This document shows positions 8,714-16,284 of a DNA stretch of 64,000 nt, piece by piece. The notes under the pieces were generated by a model that was not told where the DNA came from, made no database searches, and saw only the letters and a program-made list of their open reading frames with translations. Within the stretch, counting starts at the first letter, position 1. Each line of letters starts with the position of its first letter. The position numbers were made by a program, and so were the translations under genes. This stretch comes from Terriglobia bacterium (GTDB taxonomy: Bacteria > Acidobacteriota > Terriglobia > Terriglobales > Acidobacteriaceae), in NCBI GenBank assembly GCA_032252755.1, contig JAVUPY010000064.1, positions 37,748 to 101,747 of the forward strand, in the 5' to 3' direction.

Positions 8714-9160
8714 CTATTTTTGACGGCTTCGTTCACCAGCCATTCTTATGGCCTGAAGCACGAACCGCCACCCTTCTTTGTCTCTTGGCCTGTTTCCCCT
8801 AAAGTTCACTTGCGCAAGCATCTCCACATCAGCCTGCGAAAGCGCGTCATCGGAAAGAGCAAGCTCCTGTTGAAGCTCCGCTAATCCGGGTGGTAAGTCG
8901 CCAGATGACCGCCGCTTCGCTCGCTGCTCCTTCGCTGTGGCATCCTTCAGCAGGTCGTCCAGCGTGACATCGAGTGCCACTGCAATATTGAAAACGTACT
9001 GGATATTCGGCTTGCCTGCTGCCCCGTTTTCCAAATCTGAAATATAGGCCTTTGAAACTCCGGACTTTTCGGCCAAGTCAGCCAAGGCCCAGTCCTTCCC
9101 CTGCCGCAGAAAGCGGATCTTGGCACCCAATTTCTTTAGATCAATCTGCGTGTCATCCAT
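8714..9160 (-). CDS. XRE-family transcriptional repressor
   Basis: A 148-residue protein with a clear N-terminal HTH: LGAKIRFLRQGKDWALADLA, EKSGVSKAYISDLENGA, and PNIQYVFNIAVALDVTLDDL. The C-terminal half (about 75-148) is charged and probably carries the ImmA/IrrE cleavage or dimerisation region. It forms a two-gene operon with the downstream peptidase. The 128-nt gap to the divergent small-protein gene at 9289 holds a sigma-70-like promoter and two TTGACC copies, so the repressor may bind there to control both directions. Confidence 0.88.
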   Translation of the reverse strand: MDDTQIDLKKLGAKIRFLRQGKDWALADLAEKSGVSKAYISDLENGAAGKPNIQYVFNIAVALDVTLDDLLKDATAKEQRAKRRSSGDLPPGLAELQQELALSDDALSQADVEMLAQVNFRGNRPRDKEGWRFVLQAIRMAGERSRQK

Positions 9161-9188
9161 CTAATTTCCAACCCATTGTAAAAAAGTG

Positions 9189-9218
9189 TTGACCTCGTAG
9201 CTTTGACCATCGCATAAT
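9189..9218 (+). promoter_or_regulatory. Sigma-70-like promoter of the TIR-caspase operon, with possible operator repeats
   Basis: TTGACC at 9189-9194 and CATAAT at 9213-9218 are 18 nt apart, a plausible -35/-10 pair directing transcription to the plus-strand operon starting at 9289. A second TTGACC lies between them (about 9203-9208), giving a direct repeat with 14-nt periodicity that overlaps the promoter. This would suit a repressor such as the divergent XRE protein. Seen by eye only. Confidence 0.5.
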
Positions 9219-9288
9219 GGCGACGGGTTGTATTTTAGTGATAATACCGATTTACGAAGTCATACGCAACTCTGAAAAGAAGGCAGAA

Positions 9289-9447
9289 ATGGCAAACAAG
9301 AAACATAAAGTGCAGTTTGAGGCTCATCGCACCGTCCGTGAAGAAGTACCCGTAAAGTTCAAGACTCGTGATGGCGAGCGGGTCTCCTTCGAGGCCAAGA
9401 AGAAAGTGAAAGAGCCGGTAAAGGTCAAATTCTTGGCAAAGGATTAG
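9289..9447 (+). CDS. Small basic two-repeat protein at the head of the TIR-caspase operon
   Basis: A 52-residue protein. ATG 9289 is chosen because AAGAAGG lies just upstream; the longer frame back to 9217 overlaps the promoter -10. After MANKKHK it consists almost entirely of two copies of one beta-strand-like unit, VQFEAHRTVREEVPVKF and VSFEAKKKVKEPVKVKF, joined by KTRDGER. Alternating hydrophobic and charged residues suggest a small beta structure. No family is recognised. Its gene leads the operon, 80 nt before the first TIR gene, so it may be a trigger sensor, an inhibitor or an accessory of the immune module. Confidence 0.65.
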   Translation: MANKKHKVQFEAHRTVREEVPVKFKTRDGERVSFEAKKKVKEPVKVKFLAKD

Positions 9448-9527
9448 TTAGCGGTTGGTTCGTCCGGCGAATTGCGACGAACTATTGGATTTTGGAAATA
9501 TGTCAGTACAACACGAGAGGATAGAAC

Positions 9528-9905
9528 ATGGCTAAGAAACGAATCTTCATTGCATTTGCGGTTGAAGACAAAACCTATCGGGACTTCCTTGTCGGGCAGG
9601 CAAAGCACGCGAAAACTCCATTCGACTTTATAGATATGTCAGTTAAAGAACCTTGGGATGCACAATGGAAAACAAACTGTAGAGCGCGGGTTAAGGGGTG
9701 CGACGGCGCTATCGCGCTGATTTCGAAGAACACGGCCAAAGCAGACGGAGAGCTCTGGGAAATAAAGTGTGCTGATGAAGAAGCAATACCTACCATGCTG
9801 ATGTGGATCAACGGCGACCGCCCAGGGCTTCCGTCATCACTGAATGGCAGACGCGTAAACATCTGGAGTTGGGATAACCTTGAATCCTTCATCGAGAAGC
9901 TTTGA
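9528..9905 (+). CDS. TIR-like protein (ThsB/MTH538-type), first copy
   Basis: A 125-residue single-domain protein. RIFIAFAVEDKTYRDFLVGQ gives the first strand and helix of a TIR-like fold, followed by DMSVKEPWDAQWKTNCRARV, CDGAIALISKNT, and GELWEIKCADEEAIPTMLMW. The WEI(K/Q)CA(D/Y)EE segment, shared with the second copy, places a Glu where TIR NADases and ThsB cyclases have their catalytic residue. ThsB-type proteins sense phage and make a cyclic ADP-ribose-type signal from NAD+. Start ATG 9528 follows GAGAGGATAGAAC. The caspase gene begins 8 nt after the stop, so the two are certainly co-transcribed. Confidence 0.85.
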   Translation: MAKKRIFIAFAVEDKTYRDFLVGQAKHAKTPFDFIDMSVKEPWDAQWKTNCRARVKGCDGAIALISKNTAKADGELWEIKCADEEAIPTMLMWINGDRPGLPSSLNGRRVNIWSWDNLESFIEKL

Positions 9906-9913
9906 CACACACC

Positions 9914-10861
9914 ATGAGAAAAGCCCTTGTCGTCGGTATTAATGACTATCCGAACGCTCCGCTGCGCGGGTGCGTTAACGACGCAGTTGCGATCAGCAAC
10001 ATTTTCGCCACCCATGGTGATGGCGCACCCAATTTCGGAATCAAACTCATAACCTCGCCCGGCGAAGCCGTCACAAGGTCAAGGCTTAGAGGCGAAATCG
10101 AGACTCTATTTTCTGGCGATCCGGATATTGCGCTGCTGTACTTTTCGGGGCACGGCCTGATCACAAGTCTTGGCGGCTTTATTGTCACGACGGACTTCAA
10201 GAAATATGATGAAGGCGTTTCAATGGATGACATCCTCAACCTAGCGAATCACTCCAAAGCGAAGGACAAAATTATCATCCTTGATTGCTGTCATTCTGGT
10301 GCATTCGGGTCTCCGACGATTACAGGAAGTAATGTCGCCCAGCTCTCAGAAGGTTTATCTGTACTGACAGCTAGCCGAGATTCGGAATCAGCTCTGGAGA
10401 TAAATGGCTGTGGTGTCTTCACCGCGCTCGTCGTCAGTGCTCTACAAGGCGGCGCGGCAGATTTACGAGGCCACATAACCCCTGGCGGCATCTACGCCTA
10501 TGTCGATCAAGCCTTAGGGCCATGGGACCAACGGCCAATATTCAAAACGAACGTAACTCGCTTCACATCCCTCAGAACTATTACGCCGCCTGTGTCACAC
10601 GCGACGCTTAGGAAATTGATTGAGTATTTTCCCAGACCACAGGACGAGCACAAGCTTGACCCTTCCTATGAGTTCACTGAACCGACCGCCGATCCGAAAC
10701 GAGTGGCAATAATGAAAGATCTTCAAAGATTTGTCAGCGTGGGCTTGGTAGTGCCGGTGAATGAAGAACACATGTATTTTGCGGCCATGAATTCCAAATC
10801 ATGCCGGTTGACCGCCGTGGGTTTTCAATACTGGCGACTAGTTAAGGAAAAGCACCTTTAG
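9914..10861 (+). CDS. Caspase-like (C14) protease with winged-helix-like C-terminus
   Basis: A 315-residue protein. The p20-like core runs from KALVVGINDYPNAPLRGCVN to about residue 215. The catalytic His is in YFSGHG (His80) and the catalytic Cys in LDCCHSG (Cys126, just before His127), the normal caspase-fold dyad. The C-terminal 90 residues (PSYEFTEPTADPKRVAIMKD, LQRFVSVGLVVPVNEEHMYF, LTAVGFQYWRLVKE) look like a small winged-helix domain. ATG 9914 is preferred to the in-frame TTG 9902 that overlaps the TIR stop. In type IV Thoeris a TIR product activates such a protease, which then degrades cell proteins to stop phage. Activity here is inferred from the intact dyad and gene order. Confidence 0.9.
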   Translation: MRKALVVGINDYPNAPLRGCVNDAVAISNIFATHGDGAPNFGIKLITSPGEAVTRSRLRGEIETLFSGDPDIALLYFSGHGLITSLGGFIVTTDFKKYDEGVSMDDILNLANHSKAKDKIIILDCCHSGAFGSPTITGSNVAQLSEGLSVLTASRDSESALEINGCGVFTALVVSALQGGAADLRGHITPGGIYAYVDQALGPWDQRPIFKTNVTRFTSLRTITPPVSHATLRKLIEYFPRPQDEHKLDPSYEFTEPTADPKRVAIMKDLQRFVSVGLVVPVNEEHMYFAAMNSKSCRLTAVGFQYWRLVKEKHL

Positions 10862-10915
10862 CTCTACGATCAGAAACGGAATGGACCTACGACAACATAT
10901 AGGTCCGGAGCGAAC

Positions 10916-11329
10916 ATGGCACTAAAACTTTTCATTAGCTTTGCGGCTGAGGACATGCGGTTTAGAGATTTGTTCGTTGGGCAGGCAAAAAACAGCGATA
11001 CACCTTTCGAATTTCGAGACATGTCGCTTCAGGAGCCCTTCGACTCCAAGTGGAAGACGCGATGCCGTGACAAGATCAAGCAGTGCCACGGATTCGTAGC
11101 TCTCCTTAGCAAGAAGACATGGCGAGCGGAAGGTGCCCGATGGGAAATCCAGTGCGCTTATGAAGAAGACTTACCGCTACTTGGGATACACATTCATAGG
11201 AACAACAAAGGGGCGATACCGCCTGAACTCGCCGGGTGTAGGGTCGTGGAATGGCACTGGAACTCTATTGGGAACTTCATACGACGTGTGAATAGTAAGA
11301 GGTCGGCATGGGATCGGTTTCTCGACTAA
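10916..11329 (+). CDS. TIR-like protein (ThsB/MTH538-type), second copy
   Basis: A 137-residue protein clearly related to the one at 9528: LKLFISFAAEDMRFRDLFVG, PFEFRDMSLQEPFDSKWKTR, CHGFVALLSKKTWRAEGARW, EIQCAYEEDLPLLGIHIH. The candidate catalytic Glu in RWEIQCA is retained. It starts at ATG 10916, 55 nt after the caspase gene, and has a slightly longer C-terminus (VNSKRSAWDRFLD). Two TIR paralogues flanking one caspase could recognise different phage triggers or make a hetero-oligomer. It is the last clear gene before the tRNA-Ala scar. Confidence 0.85.
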   Translation: MALKLFISFAAEDMRFRDLFVGQAKNSDTPFEFRDMSLQEPFDSKWKTRCRDKIKQCHGFVALLSKKTWRAEGARWEIQCAYEEDLPLLGIHIHRNNKGAIPPELAGCRVVEWHWNSIGNFIRRVNSKRSAWDRFLD

Positions 11330-12130
11330 ACGCTTGACTGAGTCGACGCCTATGCACGATAACCCCAAACGGCAATTGTTCAGGGATGTGGAATTGGAGA
11401 TTTGTAAGGAGCGCCTCGCTAAATACGAATACTTCTCCTGATGAAGCCAAAGCCCCGAATCTGCCCGCGCTGATGAAGGTGATCGGAATTGCCCACATGC
11501 GAACGAGATTTGCCGTTTCTACGACTAATGGGATTCGAGGCTGCTTACCTGAGCGCAAATGAAGATCTAGTTGAACTCAGGCTGTCGATACGGTTCCATA
11601 AAAGAACTAAATTGACAAACCAAATAGCGTCCATTACGCATCTCGATCAGACCCAAACCTGCGGACCTGGTATCGCTGGTAATCTGGGAACAAGTCCCAA
11701 ATCTGGGAACAATAAGGGAACAATAAGCCGATTTTGGGCGGTTTACAGGGCCTTAGAGGGCGACCAGGGCCTTATAAATCAACTGGTTACGTTTTTGAGA
11801 AGAAATGGCATGGAAGAGGTCGTCGGTTCGATCCCGATCAGGTCCACCAATTTCAATAAATTAGCACGACCTTCTTTCGTGTTATGGAAGAGGTTCTCAC
11901 TCGATCTCCTTTGTTTTCAACAGCTCGATAAATCCCTTTTGATCTTTTGGAAGAGAACCATTTTCGAGGGGAATGATTTTTGTCCTGCGAGGATTAGCCA
12001 AAGGATTTGCAGAACAACTCACGATCAGGGAAAATCCGTTCCCTTCCCAGCGCCGTGCCAGAGACTCAAGTAGAAGGATGAACTCCTGGCATTGCACCAG
12101 AGGATCGGATTCATTTCAGCCGAAGTGGTG
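11330..12130. other. Non-coding stretch at the right end of the defence island
   Basis: No convincing gene. It holds two copies of an AAATCTGGGAACAA-like motif near 11680-11725, a repeated CAGGGCCTTA near 11748-11775, and the tRNA-Ala fragment at 11805-11849. A 66-codon minus ORF (11897-12097) and a 194-codon plus ORF crossing the tRNA fragment have no recognisable homology. A tiny ORF at 11351-11440 (29 codons) has no clear ribosome site. Confidence 0.5.
11805..11849 (+). repeat. tRNA-Ala(GGC) 3' fragment, likely attachment site
   Basis: The 45 bases read as the 3' part of a tRNA: anticodon loop ATGGCAT, 3' anticodon stem GGAAG, variable loop AGGTC, T arm GTCGG-TTCGATC-CCGAT, acceptor strand CAGGTCC, discriminator A and CCA. 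The 5' half of the tRNA is absent. A fragment starting at the anticodon loop is typical of the far att site left by a tRNA-targeting integrase. With this polarity the element lies to the left, i.e. the defence genes. Confidence 0.75.
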
Positions 12131-12589
12131 TCACCGACTTAATGTACTTTTGCGAGCGGCCGCCCGTGGATCGGTGTGTTGTTCATGTGTCCCGAGGTGC
12201 AGCAGAACTTCGCGGACCCGCCGATTCATCTCTTGGCCAAGTACGCGAACGCCGAGCGATGCTTCTCGCGTAAGGGACGGCTGGTTGAGAGCCGCGACAA
12301 TGGTTGCGCCACCATTTTGGTACACCGCAAGGTTGAACGGCACCATTAGTCCGCCATTGGGGTCACTTAGTATGGCTTGGTAGGCAGAGAATGGGTGCCA
12401 AACGATGAGCACAATGTAGTGGGTAGCGGATATTCCGATATGGCTCTCTAGCTCCCTGCTGAAATCGACTTCCGATAAAATACGAAAGTCGCGGCGCGGC
12501 AGCTCCGTGCGCAGAGATTCAAGTGTGCGATCAAAGCTCATCGACGTTTGTACGGCAACGACATTGTCCGGTGGCGTGATGATGGTCAT
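12131..12589 (-). CDS. DUF302 domain protein
   Basis: About 152 residues from ATG 12589. The core reads SFDRTLESLRTELPRRDFRI, LSEVDFSRELES, then YIVLIVWHPFSAYQAILSDP, LMVPFNLAVYQNGGATIVAA and EASLGVRVLGQEMNRRVREV, the usual order of the DUF302 fold, a small alpha/beta domain often linked to metal or redox stress genes. The longer frame back to 12829 overlaps the divergent membrane-protein gene and is not used. Biochemical role unknown. It may belong to the copper locus beginning at 13.4 kb. Confidence 0.8.
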   Translation of the reverse strand: MTIITPPDNVVAVQTSMSFDRTLESLRTELPRRDFRILSEVDFSRELESHIGISATHYIVLIVWHPFSAYQAILSDPNGGLMVPFNLAVYQNGGATIVAALNQPSLTREASLGVRVLGQEMNRRVREVLLHLGTHEQHTDPRAAARKSTLSR

Positions 12590-12734
12590 GGGACAGCCTC
12601 GCCTTTCAGAGATGCAACTACGATGCCAATTCGGCAAGGTCGACTTCTTGCGGCGCACAGATCGATGGCGGAGGCCCAAACGTTGAGACTCTTGCTTGAA
12701 GTGCCCTGAATCCCGAGGGCAAGAAAGGACGGCT

Positions 12735-13160
12735 ATGCTTCGCCGCGGAACAAAATACAAAGAGGTCATTTTTGGGGTGTTGTTTGGGGTCGGCGCGTCG
12801 CTAATCGATGTTGCAATGCATACCACCATGCGGGGCGGTGATTGGTTGGCCGAACTGCTTCATCCGACATTGGTAATGGCGGCTTATCGCACTCTGTTCC
12901 TCGTCTTTGGTGTCGGCTTGGGTATTTTGCTATGGCAGAGGAATCGAACCGAGCGCGACTTCAGACGGCTGTCTGCTGCATTCGATGCACTACGGAGAGA
13001 GCTTACGGCGCCTTCCATGCTAGTCCACACCAATCTTCAGTTGCTCCTAACTCGCCATCAAGATCAACTTTCGCCGGATGCAACGGCCGTGATCCGTGCA
13101 GCCTACGAAAACTCAACTGTCATTCAGCGCGTCCTGATTAGCGCACCAAGAGCTATGTAA
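12735..13160 (+). CDS. Small inner-membrane protein of unknown function
   Basis: 141 residues from ATG 12735, with AAAGGA 8-10 nt upstream. There are two hydrophobic segments (about 10-30, FGVLFGVGASLIDVAM; and 45-67, LVMAAYRTLFLVFGVGLGIL), then a helical cytoplasmic part (RNRTERDFRRLSAAFDALRR, NLQLLLTRHQDQLSPDATAV, ENSTVIQRVLI). The tail resembles the dimerisation region of a histidine kinase without the phosphoacceptor or ATPase domain, so it may be a membrane sensor or modulator. It is next to a two-component system pointing towards it. Function not recognised. Confidence 0.6.
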   Translation: MLRRGTKYKEVIFGVLFGVGASLIDVAMHTTMRGGDWLAELLHPTLVMAAYRTLFLVFGVGLGILLWQRNRTERDFRRLSAAFDALRRELTAPSMLVHTNLQLLLTRHQDQLSPDATAVIRAAYENSTVIQRVLISAPRAM

Positions 13161-13218
13161 GGCTTCTGCAACGGAGGGGAGTTCAATGACGGAAACTAAT
13201 TCCGTGAGTACTCCAGAG

Positions 13219-13266
13219 AAAAAAGCACCGCAAAGGAGCATCGGGGGCTGCTCATCCTTGCGGTGC
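13219..13266 (-). terminator. Rho-independent terminator of the sigma-54 two-component operon
   Basis: On the minus strand GCACCGCAA pairs with TTGCGGTGC, and AGCA/TGCT extends the stem inside; the hairpin is followed by TTTTTT at 13224-13219. It lies where transcription from the kinase and regulator genes would end. Confidence 0.8.
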
Positions 13267-13437
13267 CGTTCTGGGGGAAGTCGGCTCTCCGTTAGGCTGC
13301 TGTTTCGATAAGTTCTGGTGCAATCCGACTTCCACTCGGAATACCCCTAATCTGAGCTCAAAAACATAAAATGAAGTCTCAGATATGACGCATTTCGGGC
13401 ACTCGCCTGCCATTTTGAGGCAGTGGTCATTCTGCAT
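13252..13437 (-). CDS. Possible small protein after the sigma-54 regulator
   Basis: A 61-codon ORF whose ATG (13437) overlaps the regulator stop region, as in translational coupling. It reads MQNDHCLKMAGECPKCVISE, then FYVFELRLGVFRVEVGLHQN. CPKC gives one possible metal-binding CxxC, with additional Cys and His nearby. The stop falls inside the terminator hairpin. No family recognised; it could be a chance ORF, but position and the CxxC in a metal locus favour a real gene modestly. Confidence 0.4.
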   Translation of the reverse strand: MQNDHCLKMAGECPKCVISETSFYVFELRLGVFRVEVGLHQNLSKQQPNGEPTSPRTAPQG

Positions 13438-14830
13438 TGTTCGGCGCTTCGTGCTCGGCGGCCCCACGTTCGACTAGACCAAACTTTTCCATACGATAAA
13501 TGAGAGTTTTTCTGCTTATGTTCAAGTAGCGGGAGGCACGCGTCTGGTTCCAGTGATGTTTTTCAAGTGCCTGCACGAGAATTTCCTTCTCGACTTCTTC
13601 GAGGCTTATCCCCTCGTCAGGAAGCTTCAACCCTATGGAAGCGATACGGCTTCGGTTGGCGCGGATTTCGGCCGGTAGATCCGCAGCGCCGATCGCATTC
13701 CCTGTGGCAAGTACCGAGAGTCGCTCGATCACATTTTCAAGCTCCCGTATGTTGCCGGGCCAATCGTATTTTTGCAGCACGTCGAGCGCATCATCTCCGA
13801 TTGTCAGTCGGGTCGTCTCGTATCGTTCCGCGAAGCGCCTGAGAAAATGGGCGATGAGAGCGGGAATATCTTCCCGGCGTTCTCGAAGGGGCGGCAACTG
13901 GATAGTGATTACACTAAGTCGATAGTAAAGATCCTCGCGAAGATCGCCGTCCTCCACTTGGGTCTTCAGATCTCGGTTAGTCGCCGCAATAATCCGGACA
14001 TTGACCTTAACCGGATGAGAACTGCCGAGTTTGTCGACCTCTCGCTCCTGCAGCACGCGTAATAACTTTACTTGCATGGCGAGGGGGAGTTCTCCAACCT
14101 CGTCCAGGAAGATCGTGCCCTCGTTGGCAGTTTCGAATTTTCCTGCCCGCTCGCCAGCCGCACCGGTAAATGCACCTTTCGTATGTCCGAAGAGTTCCGA
14201 CTCGACGAGTGTCTCCGGGAGAGCCCCACAATTTACCGTGATGAACGGTTTTCCAGCGCGCAAGCTGTTTTGATGGATCGCCTTAGCAAGTATTTCTTTG
14301 CCGGTTCCGCTCTCGCCGGTAATGAGGACGGTGCTGTCACGCCGGGCAACTTGAGTGGCAACCGCGAAGACGTCTCGCATTTTCCTTGAATTCCCGATTA
14401 TGCTAGAGAATTGCAACTCGGAGCCGACCAGATCTCGAAGATACCGGTTTTCGTCGACAAGTTGCTGTCTCTCGAAGATTCGACTGACACTGAGCTTGAG
14501 CTCATCTGCATTGATCGGCTTCAAGATGTAGTCAGCGGCGCCGAGTCGCATCGCATCCACAGCATCAGACACCGTACCGAACGCGGTGATTACGATGACG
14601 GGGGTGTCATCATTGATTGCCTTGACCTTTGCCATCAAATCCAGCCCCGACATGTGGGGCATGCGCATGTCGGTAATTACGAGGGAGGGAGAGTGCAGTT
14701 GGAATGCCTTCAGGCCATTCAGCCCATCCGGGGCTGTAACAACAGTGTAGCCAACCTCCTGCAGCCAGAATTCAACAATCCTGCGTTGTCCGGGGTCATC
14801 ATCCACAATGAGGATCGGGCCGCGGGTCAT
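13427..14830 (-). CDS. NtrC/ZraR-type sigma-54 response regulator
   Basis: A 467-residue protein in three domains. The receiver (1-120) has VDDD, phosphoacceptor Asp in LVITDMRMPH, and KPI. The AAA+ domain (about 140-375) has Walker A GESGTGKE, an intact sigma-54 contact loop KGAFTGAAG, Walker B GTIFLDEVGE and R-finger region NVRIIAATNRDL. The Fis-type HTH (about 410-455) contains EKHHWNQTRASRYLNISRKT. It activates sigma-54 promoters when phosphorylated. It overlaps the kinase gene by 4 nt and diverges from the copper operon; a dyad and a GG-N10-GC promoter lie in the shared intergenic region, so that operon is the probable target. Confidence 0.95.
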   Translation of the reverse strand: MTRGPILIVDDDPGQRRIVEFWLQEVGYTVVTAPDGLNGLKAFQLHSPSLVITDMRMPHMSGLDLMAKVKAINDDTPVIVITAFGTVSDAVDAMRLGAADYILKPINADELKLSVSRIFERQQLVDENRYLRDLVGSELQFSSIIGNSRKMRDVFAVATQVARRDSTVLITGESGTGKEILAKAIHQNSLRAGKPFITVNCGALPETLVESELFGHTKGAFTGAAGERAGKFETANEGTIFLDEVGELPLAMQVKLLRVLQEREVDKLGSSHPVKVNVRIIAATNRDLKTQVEDGDLREDLYYRLSVITIQLPPLRERREDIPALIAHFLRRFAERYETTRLTIGDDALDVLQKYDWPGNIRELENVIERLSVLATGNAIGAADLPAEIRANRSRIASIGLKLPDEGISLEEVEKEILVQALEKHHWNQTRASRYLNISRKTLIYRMEKFGLVERGAAEHEAPNNAE

Positions 14831-15921
14831 ACACTCTCCTTCTTGGCGTCACAGCTCGAATCCGGCAACCTTACAACAAAGGTCATTCCACGGATTTCAT
14901 TTTTTTGTACGCTTATGTGGCCTTGGTGCTGGTGAACGATACGGTAGGCGATCGATAGACCCAAGCCGGTCCCCTCGGCGCGCGAAGTGTAGAAGGGATC
15001 GAATATCCTCTCCAGGTCGCCCTCCGGAATGCCCTTCCCCTCATCCACAACTTCGAATTCAACGTAGTCATCGCCCGTCTTAGTTCGGTATGTGAGAGTA
15101 CCCCCGGCGGACATGGCCTGAATGCCATTCAATCCAAGATTTAGCAGAACCTGTTTTATCTGATCCGCATCTACTCGGATCGGTCGATCCAAATCACTAA
15201 TGTCCACATTGACAGTAATCCCCGCCATCTTTGCGGTCTCCCCGACCAGCTTTACGACGGAATCGACAAGGACACGGGGATAGGTATCGATCTTTTGCAG
15301 AGGTTTGGGACGCCCGAAATTTAAAACGTTGTTAATCAGTTCCTTCAGGCGCTCGATTTCGCCAGCCGCCAACTGTCCGAACTCGTTTTGAGTAGCCACC
15401 GGAAGCGCCGGTCTTCTAAGAATTTGCACTGCGCCCTCAATGGCTCCCAGGGGATTGCGTATTTCATGGGCAAGTCCAGCGGCAAGTTCGCCGAGCGCAG
15501 TTAAGCGGTCGGCCCGGCGGAGTTGCTCAAAACTGTCTTGCAGTTGCTTATAAACCTCGCTCAATTGTCGCGCCGTGGCTTCCGCCTTATAGCGCTGCGC
15601 TCGCTCATGGTCGGAGAGCATGCCGATCATGAATCCAATTGGGAAGAACATCCCAATCTCAATGTATTGGGAGGCACTGAACTCCGGATGCATGTGCCAT
15701 GCCATCCAGATATGAGGAATGTAAACGATCGCACAGAAAGTAGCCGCAACCAGCCCGCCGCGCCAACCGTACCAGATAGCAAACAGCGCGAGAGGTATGT
15801 AATAGGCGCGCTGAAGAAGTTGGTGAATCAGCAGGTGGGAGGTGGCGGTATGGTAGTGCAGCGCAGACACACCAATCACTGCCGTTCCAGCAATCAAGAT
15901 GCGGATGAGATTTCTTTCCAT
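14827..15921 (-). CDS. Membrane histidine kinase, partner of the sigma-54 regulator
   Basis: 364 residues from ATG 15921 (28 extra codons upstream in frame lack support). The N-terminal 110 residues have about four hydrophobic segments (IRILIAGTAVIGVSALHY; YIPLALFAIWYGW; LVAATFCAIVYIPHIW; IEIGMFFPIGFMIGM). The HisKA domain carries the phosphorylated His in LAAGLAHEIRNPLGAI; the ATPase domain has NLGLNGIQAM (N box), VVDEGKGIPEG (G1) and GTGLGLSIAYRIV (G2). There is no large periplasmic loop, so the signal is probably read within or near the membrane. It is upstream of and coupled to the regulator gene. Confidence 0.93.
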   Translation of the reverse strand: MERNLIRILIAGTAVIGVSALHYHTATSHLLIHQLLQRAYYIPLALFAIWYGWRGGLVAATFCAIVYIPHIWMAWHMHPEFSASQYIEIGMFFPIGFMIGMLSDHERAQRYKAEATARQLSEVYKQLQDSFEQLRRADRLTALGELAAGLAHEIRNPLGAIEGAVQILRRPALPVATQNEFGQLAAGEIERLKELINNVLNFGRPKPLQKIDTYPRVLVDSVVKLVGETAKMAGITVNVDISDLDRPIRVDADQIKQVLLNLGLNGIQAMSAGGTLTYRTKTGDDYVEFEVVDEGKGIPEGDLERIFDPFYTSRAEGTGLGLSIAYRIVHQHQGHISVQKNEIRGMTFVVRLPDSSCDAKKESV

Positions 15922-16101
15922 GTTGACGTGCCGGATTCTAGCACCGCAAGAGTACCGCCGAATCAGATGGCTCGGAAGTGACGCCTCGCAGCCGAGCAGC
16001 CGCACAACTCGCTACCTCTGAAAACGAGGCACTCCCCCAAATGCGTGAATCCGATACCTGGGTTCTCAGAGCGTCCCTGACCGGATGATTTGCGCCATGC
16101 A

Positions 16102-16119
16102 CTGCCTGATTTCAGGCAG
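16102..16119. promoter_or_regulatory. Dyad: likely upstream activator site for the sigma-54 regulator
   Basis: CTGCCTGA-TT-TCAGGCAG is a perfect 8-bp inverted repeat with a 2-bp centre. It lies about 60 bp upstream of the -24 element at 16178, in the usual range for NtrC-family enhancer sites, and between the regulator operon and the copper operon. Binding is inferred. Confidence 0.6.
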
Positions 16120-16177
16120 CTGGGGCCAGAATTTCTAACGGATTGGTAGGCCGTAGCACAAAAATAGCCTCGGTGTT

Positions 16178-16194
16178 TTGGCATTCCAAGTGCA
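16178..16194 (+). promoter_or_regulatory. Sigma-54 promoter of the copper-efflux operon
   Basis: TTGGCATTCCAAGTGCA has the -24 GG and -12 GC separated by exactly 10 bases and a good TTGGCA -24 box. It precedes the gene at 16285 by about 90 nt. Together with the upstream dyad and the divergent GAFTGA regulator it forms a consistent control region. The rest of the 15922-16284 gap shows no gene. Confidence 0.7.
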
Positions 16195-16284
16195 CTCACC
16201 AGAGACAAACGCTGGCCTAAGAATACGACTGTGATCGGAGTCACAGACGCGGGTGACTCAGCGGAATATCCTGAACTTAAAACG

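Noticed and set aside
11489..12073. 194-codon plus ORF including VVGSIPIRST
   Set aside because: The recognisable peptide is a translation of the tRNA-Ala fragment, not protein homology; no ribosome site or domain.
11897..12097. 66-codon minus ORF
   Set aside because: No homology recognised, no clear ribosome site; left as unsupported within the gap.
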